From assembly GCF_026151205.1 (NCBI RefSeq), contig NC_087080.1, positions 3,205,096 to 3,265,095 on the forward strand: a stretch of DNA of 60,000 nucleotides, given 5' to 3'. A program made the translations under genes and the position numbers. Positions 53,070 through 60,000 of the stretch are shown piece after piece; position 1 is the first letter of the stretch, and every line of letters begins with the position of its first letter. A model generated the notes under the pieces. It saw only the letters and a list, made by a program, of their open reading frames with translations. It searched no databases and had not been told where the DNA came from. Source of the stretch: Bolinopsis microptera (Eukaryota > Ctenophora > Tentaculata > Lobata > Bolinopsidae).

Positions 53070-53175
53070 CGGGGGGATCATGATATTTTTTTGTCCGTTT
53101 TTGTCCATTAATTTTTGTCCGTTTTGAAAATATAGGTATCAAACGGACAAAAACGGACAAAAACGGACAAAAATT
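53035..53175. repeat. G-run followed by an inverted repeat
   Basis: A run of about 35 G, then C and six G (53035-53076), is followed by TTTTTGTCCG repeats (53085-53125) and their complement CGGACAAAAA repeats (53141-53175). The run could form G-quadruplex, and its exact length is likely unreliable. Confidence 0.85.
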
Positions 53176-53489
53176 GTAACTTTTGATTTAAATTTTCTCC
53201 ACAATTTGCAACAGGCTATCTGTAGAAATGGGTAGCCCGGTTAATGACCATGGTCCTTTCTCAAACTTTTAATCCTCAATTAGGCACAAAGAATAGTCTA
53301 CACATTTTTTAATAACATAAAAAGGGATGAAAAGTTTTATTACTGGAGAGTAAAACTTTGTTAAACACAAAGATTCTTTCGAGCACATTTTGAGTCAGAC
53401 TCAAATGCGTTTAAAAACATTTTAGTATATGTAACAATAAATTATGTAAACAATAACACCAACAATAATTATAAATTGAACAAATTATT

Positions 53490-54555
53490 GAGAGATGAAA
53501 GAGAGGAAGAGGAGGAGGGGGACTGAGGAGGGGGGACTGAGGAGGGGGACTGAGGAGGAAGAGGAGGGGGGCTGAGGAGGAGTGAGACTGAGAAGGAGAA
53601 CTGAGGAGGAGGAATGAAGAAGGACTCAAGAGGAGGAGGACTGAGGAGGAGGAGGACTAAGGAGAAGGATGAGGAGGAGGACCCAGGAGGAGGACCCAGG
53701 AAAAGGCCCCGGCCCATGAGGAGGACTGGGGACTGGGGAGGAGGAGGACTGATGAGGACTGATGAGGACTGATAAAGAGGACTAAGGAGGAGGAGGAGGA
53801 GGAGGAGGAGGAGGAGGAGGAGGAGGAGGAGAAGGACTGAGGAGTGAGGAGGAGGACTGATGCGGAGAAGGAGGTGTATGAGGTGGATGAGGAGGAGAAA
53901 GGAGATGAAGGATGAGGAGAAGGAGGACTGAGGAGGAGGACTGGTGAAGAGGACTGATGAGGAGGAGGACTGAGAAGTAGGAGTAGGAGGAGGACTGAGG
54001 AGGGGAGGACTTAGGAGGAAGAGGAGGATTGAGGAGGAGGAGGACTGAGGAGTAGAAGGAGGAAGAGGACTGAGGAGGATCAGGAGGACCCAGGAGGAGG
54101 AGTAAGAGGAAGAGGACTGAGGAGGAGAAGGAGGACCCAGGAGGTGGAACCAGGAAGAAGAGGAGGAGGACTGAGAAGGAGAAGGAGGACTGAGGAGGAG
54201 GAACCAGGAAAAGGAGGAGGAGGACTGAGGAGGAGGACTGAGAAGGCGAAGGAGGAGTGAGGACTGATGAGGAGGATGAGGATGAGGAGGAGGGTGACTG
54301 GGGGGAGGACTGAGGAGGAGGGTGACTGGGGGGAGGACTGAGGGGGGGGAGGAAGAGGAGAAGGACTGAGGAGGAGAACGACTGAGGAGGAGAAGGACTG
54401 GGGAGGAGAACGACTGAAGAGGAGAAGGAGGAGGAGGAGGAAGACCCAGGAGGAGGACCCAGGAAAAGAGCCAAGGAGGAGGAGGAGGATGACTGGGGTG
54501 GAGGAGGACTGTTAAGGACGAGGAGAAGTAGGAGGAGGACTGAGGAGGGGAGGAG
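53490..54555. repeat. 1.1-kb polypurine tract (GAGGAGGACTGAGGAGG type)
   Basis: The plus strand is almost entirely A and G, with interspersed ACT in irregular 3- to 15-bp units. Complementary-strand frames rich in Ser and Pro are by-products of composition. It ends abruptly at the LINE fragment at about 54556. Confidence 0.95.
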
Positions 54556-55977
54556 TGAGTTGGCTAGGATCTACAATCTCTCCTTTGAGACCAACACATA
54601 CATCCCAGCTATTGGAGAAGGTATCCTGACACCCCTTCAGAAGCCAGGAAAACCCCGAGGTCCGGTAAAGTCTATCCGGCCCCTCACATTGCTAAATGGA
54701 ACTAGAAAAGTCCTATCCCTCGTAGCCTTGAACAGAATCAATTACCACGTTGATATGTACACTGGACCTTGGCAAGCGGCATACAAGCAGGGTCGCAGTT
54801 GTGCTGACCTGGTTTGGTCTCAGAGAATGTTGACATCAGTGGTTACCAGGCGCGAGTTTGAGTATAGTAAAATCAACATTGACATGACCGCTGCGTTTAA
54901 TACTATCCGCAGACAGACCATCATCAACCTCCTCATTGATGCAGGATGCTCTAGAGACGAAATTCGCCTAGTTCAGTACCTCCTCTCAAATACAAAGCTC
55001 AAGCTCTCAAGGTGACGGTCAACAGAGCTGAGTCTGGTGAATTTGTGATTAATATTGGAGCTTACCAGGGAGACAGTCTGGCAGGTAAAGTGTTTACATT
55101 GACCCTTGCCGGTGCCCTGAATCACATCAGAGCCGTGATCAGTGTCACGATTCCTAGACCGAACCCCCCAGTCTCTGATAGAGGCCTCCCGTTAGAGTCC
55201 GCCTATGCTGACGATGCTGAGCTTCTGAGTGAAGATGGCCAGAGCCTGGTGAAGATACTAGAGATTGCCAGTGACATACTAAAGGATTGGAGTCTCTTTG
55301 TTAACGAATCAAAGACGGTGTTTACAAGAGTGTATTTGGCAGAGACAGATGCTTTAGATGCCCATGGCAATAAAATCAGAGGAGATGAAGAGTGGCGAGA
55401 GTCAGTGCTATTAGAATCAAAGCTCTGTTCAGAAAGAGATATTGTCAACAGACGCAACAAAGCCAATGTTGCCTTGTACACCTACAAGAAAGTCTGGTTG
55501 AATAGTTCTGTTCAGATCAGTGAGAGTAGAAAGCTGAAGCTGTACGAAGCTCAATTGTATAATTGTAGCAGCTTGGCTGCTCCTGAACCGTAATGGCATC
55601 TGTCGACGTTCTTCAAAGGAAGCATCTGAGACAGATAAGCAACACCTACGGTTATCAGTAACGAGAACTTATATAAGAGATGTAATGTCAGACCCCTTAC
55701 TGAAAGGATCAAGAAAGCAAGATGGAAGATGCTTGGGCACGTTCTCAGAAGCGGTGATGACACTCCCGCTTTCTTATCTTTCAGATTTGCATGTTTAGGA
55801 TGTCTTGACTACAAAGGAAGGAGGGGCAGACCTCGTTCAAATTTATTTGATTTATTATTAAAAGACATTATGATAAAGAACATTATTGTGATTGTGAATA
55901 AAAGATTTAGTCTAAGTAATTTCAACGATTTAGTGTACAAAGCTCATGATAGACGATTATGGAGAAGCTATGGGTGA
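54556..55977 (+). pseudogene. LINE reverse transcriptase copy A, broken
   Basis: The fragment begins within the reverse transcriptase (LTPLQKPGKPRG...RPLTLLNGTRKV) directly after the polypurine tract. The first catalytic Asp lies in KINIDMTAAFNTI and the second motif reads AYADDAELL. A frameshift at about 55003-55012 separates 54560-55015 from 55012-55593. After 55593 there are stops and another shift before the tail (MLGHVLRSGDDTPA...GRRGRPRSN) at 55729-55977. AATAAA follows at about 56049. It is the same family as copy B at 57375-58850. It has no endonuclease part and is non-functional. Confidence 0.88.
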
Positions 55978-57374
55978 GTCGAGACTACTCCGCCACTCGA
56001 TTTTACGATTTATTTTCTATTATCTTGTGTTTACTGTATATAGTTGATTAATAAACATCCGTTTACATATAATATAGGTTTTATGAGGTTTTAACAACTA
56101 ACATTTTTATTTAATTGCCCTTTTCTGTAACATTTGTTTCTGTAAAATAAAAATTTTGAAAATTTATTTTGATAAAGGAGCAAATTTGATATTTTACGCT
56201 TCTGAGTCATTCTCCAAATATCGTATGTTTGGTTGTTATTTTGTTATTGTTATATTATGTTCATATTTGTTTTGATTTATTATTATATTTGTTCTTTTGT
56301 TGTATCTTTGCATTAGTAATATAATTTTGGTGTTCAGTAATGTTTTAAAATGTTTAGTAAAGTTTTCGTAACTATGTTTATTCAGAACGTTACAGAAGGA
56401 ATTGATTTAATGTAGTTGGAGGAGTCCTAACTCTCCTCACGTCCGGAAATGGCGTTTTCTCTTGTATCAAACATGAATCACATTCTTGCTTCTCATTTGA
56501 TCCTGACTTATGATTACATTTATTTTTGGCAACTTTCCGATGAGTTGCAATTTCGTCTCTTAAGGGGCTCTGAAAGGAAATACAACTTGATATTGTGAAG
56601 ACCTATTGGATATCTTAAGGCAGACTGGCGGTTTTTCAGGTATAATTGTGAAGTTTTACAGTTTAAATAACTTAAAATCTTTTAGATGTTAATTTTTTCA
56701 TTCAATGATGGCATTATGCCCGTCTTCAGACTATTGTCTATTTTTTTATATTTTTTATCTCACACTTATTTTACTTCGGAGTATTCCAACAGCCACATTT
56801 TTACACAAGTGTAACTAGCCAATTACAGGAAGCCGAAGGATTTAATTAGGCCAGTGACGGTTAAGGTAGTGTGTACCATACTTTCTTCGCCCGAGACTTC
56901 GCTGCAATGGACAGCTTCTCATTTAACCCTCACACACGATTTCTCGAATATTCGGCTGAGTAGACCGTGGGGCTGCATAGACCACTCAGGATCTTTAGCT
57001 GAATGTCGACGACACTCACCCCACGACTAGGCAGGCAGTGGGTTTCGAACTCGCAATCTCACGATTACAAATCCGATTTTCAGATGATTTGGCTCCTCAA
57101 CAGATACCGACGTACATAACGGTCAATATGTAGTGTAGGTTTACCTGGCCCGTAGGTTACGAATGTGCCCGAGGAGGAAAAAAAAGCAAACTTAAGAAAA
57201 TTTCTCGGGAACTTAAAAGTTCACCTCAAAACGAAATCTGCACCTATGCACTAGTCTGCCGCTCTGACCAGTCTATGTTAAGTGCCATTCTCGTATAACA
57301 TCCTTATTATATTTAAATATTATTATTATTATAAAAACAGGATCTTACCGACAAAAATGATTCTTAAAAATACC
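55978..57374. other. Spacer between convergent LINE copies, with a possible SINE
   Basis: AT-rich and non-coding, with a possible tRNA-derived SINE on the minus strand at about 56930-57115. Part must be the 3' untranslated sequence of both LINE copies. Confidence 0.4.
56930..57115 (-). mobile_element. Possible tRNA-derived SINE
   Basis: On the minus strand GGATTTGTAATCGTGAG resembles a Thr-type anticodon arm. It is followed by GCGAGTTCGAAACCC, which matches an RNA polymerase III B box. No clear A box, tail or target duplication was found, so this is tentative. Confidence 0.35.
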
Positions 57375-58850
57375 TTAATGCGGTAAACTGTACCCTTGAA
57401 AAAGATTTTCCCAACATCTGTTGCATGCAGCTATATCTTTAATTTCGTTCAATTCATACAAGTTGTCCATTTGCAAACTTCTACTATTTAAATCACTTCT
57501 TAAAACCGATAACAAGTTCATTCTAGGTCTCCCCAATCTTCCAATGAATAAATTATCTGATTCAATAGCAAATGAGAGAGCCGTTTGGGCTGGGGTGTTC
57601 TCCATACTCCTGAGAATGTGTCCAAACATTTTCCACCGCTGGTGTTCAATACGCTTGGATAACTTTTCAACTTTGTACCTTTCATACAATGCTTTGTTGC
57701 TTATCATACCTTTAGGCCATTTGATGTTTAAAATGGACCTGAGGTGTCTACGATGGAGTGTGTCCATTTTCTCCATGGTTGCTTTCTTAGGACTCCAACT
57801 ATTTGAGTTGTAAATCAATACAGATACAACTTGAGCATCGTATAACCTCAGCTTTCTTTCAAGGGATATTTTCTTACCAGACAGCCAAACTTTTTCAAAG
57901 TTCTTAAAAGCAATCTCAGCTAGGATTCTTCTTCTTTGAATGTCCTTCTCAGTACACAGTAAGGAACCTAGTGACTTGTTACTTCTCCATGGTTCGTTAT
58001 AAGCTAATGGCTGACCGTTTGTATCTTTATCAGATTTTGTCGCTAGGTAGAAGGTACTGAATTCAGTTTTACTTTCATTTACTTGGAGGTTCCAGTCTTT
58101 GAGAATCTCCTTCACTGTAGGAAGGAAAATTCTCAGTTTCTCGATGTCCTCGTCAGCAAAGTCACAATCGTCTGAATATTCCCACTCAGTTGGAAAACCT
58201 AGTTCTGATACTGGTGGGTTTGGTCTCCCAGATACAGCTCTGAGGTGGTGTAAGGCTGCTGCAAGAATAAGTGTGAATAGCTTTCCAGATAAACTGTCAC
58301 CTTGAAAGGCTCCGAGTAAACTTTCAAACTCTTCCGACAGTGAGGAGTTAACACGAACTCTAAGGAGAGTATTCGATAGAAGGTATTGAACTAAACGAAT
58401 GTCGTCCTCCGAACAACCAGCATCTTTCAAAACATTGATGATAGTGTCCCTTTTCACGGTATCAAAAGCTCTACTCATATCAATACCCATTTTGCTAAAT
58501 GTCCATTTCTTCCTCATTACAACAGATATGAGCATTCTCTGAGCCCACACAATGTCAGAGCAGCTCCTACCTCTCTTGTAAGCACTCTGTCATGGCATGG
58601 TGTAGTTATCAATTCTACTCTCAACCCGTTTTAAGGCAATTTGAGTGAGCATCTTCCTCGATCCGTTTAACAGTGTAAGTGGTCTAAGGCTTGTGAGGGG
58701 ACCCTTAGGTTTACCGGGCTTCTGTAGAGGAGTCACAATACCTTGTCCTATCGAACTTATGTATTTGTTCCCACTAAATGACTCGTTAATTGCCTCAGCA
58801 TACTTCTCAAAAGTGATTGGATGGGCGTACTTTAAATAATGTAATATTAT
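57375..58850 (-). pseudogene. LINE reverse transcriptase copy B with one nonsense codon
   Basis: On the minus strand it starts near 58850 (LKYAHPITFEKYAEAINESF), with PLQKPGKPKGPLTS next. A TGA at 58590-58592 falls where copy A has Trp (PWQ). The same frame then runs 391 codons to 57375 without a break. The catalytic Asp is in KMGIDMSRAFDTV, and the second motif is YSDD rather than YADD. The C-terminal tail has MFGHILRSMENTPA and GRLGRPRMN. It is truncated at the 5' end, with no endonuclease, and is less decayed than copy A. Confidence 0.88.
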
Positions 58851-59030
58851 ATGTATATAAAGATATAATACGCTTTGTGAGGGTCTGGCTGACAGTCCAT
58901 GTTTCAAAGCCATATAGAAGGACTCGACTGTAGCCAGGAACAGTCGTACCTTGACGCATACCAGACTTCCATATCATCTTCATCTGTTGGCAGGCCACCC
59001 AAGCCTTAGCTGACCCTTAAGAACTCATTT
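58851..59030 (-). pseudogene. Fragment of a third LINE (RTE-like thumb region)
   Basis: The minus-strand frame reads AWVACQQMKMIWKSGM and RVLLYGFETWTVSQTLTKRI. The LLYG-x-ETW-T signature is typical of the region after the polymerase in RTE-like LINEs. It abuts the start of copy B and is not continuous with it. Confidence 0.75.
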
Positions 59031-59073
59031 TTGGAACATCTCTGCCTGATTAATGAATTTTAACCTGTTTCAG

Positions 59074-60000
59074 AACACCATGTAGCTCAGTTTGAGTTCG
59101 AAGAACATCAACAACTATCGATCAGGTGCAGACCTAAAACCAAGATCCACATATATGAAGCTCTGTTCTTCGATCTTACTCCCGAATGCTCTGGTAGGTT
59201 AATAAACATATTATTATTATAATTATAAACAGAGTTACAGAGTTAAAAATTCCTGTGCGTGATTTTTTCGTGCGTGGTGTTACCGCGGCGAAATTCTTGT
59301 TGTTTAATGAGGAGGTTTTCATTATCTTTCTCTAAAAGTAGAATTATACGCTCATTATCGCTCATTCATCTAACGATTCAGGTAAAGTAATTGAAAACGT
59401 TACAACGTCAATTTACAACATGTGTTCCGCTGCGGAACAGTGTCAAGTATACGACCGTATAGAAGCAGACTACAATGTTGCAGATGGCTGTTATTACGAA
59501 AGGCTGAATATTACTTTTGGTTGTATAAACGACAGATTGATCAAGTTAACTAGATTGACCAGAGGTACTGGGGCCGACATTGAAGCTTTTACATTCGTGA
59601 TCGTTTTCTTGGTTATATTTGCGTTGGCCTTTATATTTATATGGTATATGATATACAAGGTCACCAAACAAACAGCTGTAAACAGTGGCACCTACCCACC
59701 ACCCGAAACCCTTGGCACCTACCCACCAGCCGGATTCAGTGGCACCTACCCAGTACCCACCACCCGCGACCGGTGGCACCTACCCACCAGCCGCATTCAG
59801 TGGCACCAACCCAACAGCCGAAACCGTTGGCACCTACCCACCAGCCGCAACTAGTGGCACCTACCCACCAGCTGCAACTAGTGGCACCTACCCACCAGCC
59901 ACAACCAGTGGCACCTACTCAACATCCGCAACCGGTGGCACCTACCCACCAGCCGCAACTAGAGGCACCTACCCACCAGCCGCAACTAGTGGCACCTACC
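59074..60000 (+). CDS. 3' exons of a second CCP transmembrane protein with a repetitive tail (partial)
   Basis: Exon 59074-59193 (acceptor CCTGTTTCAG, donor GTAGGT, phase 1 both sides) encodes a CCP-like end (LSIRCRPKTK...LTPEC). The next exon starts at 59382 (acceptor ACGATTCAG) with a Cys-rich ectodomain (MCSAAEQCQVY, GCYYERLNITFGC). A transmembrane helix (FVIVFLVIFALAFIFIWYMI) and a cytoplasmic tail of 9-residue repeats of GTYPPAATS type follow. The repeat continues to the window end. A 7-nt insertion (GTACCCA, 59753-59759) throws the frame off in the third unit, giving a stop at 59854. Earlier exons are not identified; LINE insertions occupy the region where they should lie. Confidence 0.72.
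59685..60000 (+). repeat. 27-bp coding tandem repeat
   Basis: About eleven units of GGCACCTACCCACCAGCC plus a variable end encode GTYPP-containing 9-mers. The array runs past the window. The third unit carries a 7-nt insertion. Confidence 0.92.

Noticed and set aside
53411-54474. Minus-strand Ser/Pro-rich open frames of 70-230 residues
   Set aside because: They are the complement of the polypurine tract; composition alone keeps them open, and no start context or domain supports them.

Overview
The window is animal (metazoan) nuclear DNA, most likely from an invertebrate. It shows short coding exons bounded by GT-AG introns, a seven-transmembrane receptor, complement-control-protein (CCP/sushi) membrane proteins, a sulfotransferase-like gene, and many decayed or young transposable elements and minisatellites. 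I cannot name the species. Nothing bacterial, and no operon, CRISPR array or rRNA gene, is visible.

Layout. 1-10.5 kb: no recognisable gene. It holds a 2.67-kb fold-back DNA transposon (1188-3853) with an 11-bp target duplication. 10.55-13.11 kb: a 5'-truncated LINE on the minus strand with poly(A) tail, 12-bp target duplication and one nonsense codon. 13.5-16.6 kb: a second, quite different LINE on the plus strand with a long open frame (reverse transcriptase, CCHC knuckle, restriction-like endonuclease). 16.6-27.3 kb: gene-poor, with a 68-bp tandem array, a LINE remnant and a MITE with an 8-bp target duplication.

27.3-47.7 kb: the main gene. I could assemble a class A G-protein-coupled receptor from 12 plus-strand exons whose splice phases all agree (1,461 nt, 486 residues). 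Its introns contain a nested plus-strand ORF, a minus-strand sulfotransferase-like gene, two MITEs and several minisatellites. Its fourth exon is split inside transmembrane helix 4 by a 5.1-kb LTR retrotransposon. The two 784-bp LTRs differ at one base that I could find, so the insertion is very recent.

48.8-51.8 kb: a seven-exon gene for a secreted or membrane-anchored CCP protein. 53.0-54.6 kb: a G-run and a 1.1-kb polypurine tract. 54.6-59.0 kb: two related broken LINE copies in convergent orientation, a fragment of a third LINE, and a possible SINE. 59.07-60 kb: the 3' exons of a second CCP membrane protein whose cytoplasmic tail is a 9-residue tandem repeat; it runs off the window.

The most unusual pattern is that several minisatellites have grown out of splice junctions. 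A 28-bp array ends exactly at the acceptor of receptor exon 3. A 104-bp array ends at the acceptor of receptor exon 10, and each unit carries a copy of the acceptor, the first exon codons and then a stop. A 56-bp array begins at the donor of CCP exon 1, and a 66-bp duplication ends at the acceptor of CCP exon 3. This gives rows of decoy splice sites in two neighbouring genes.
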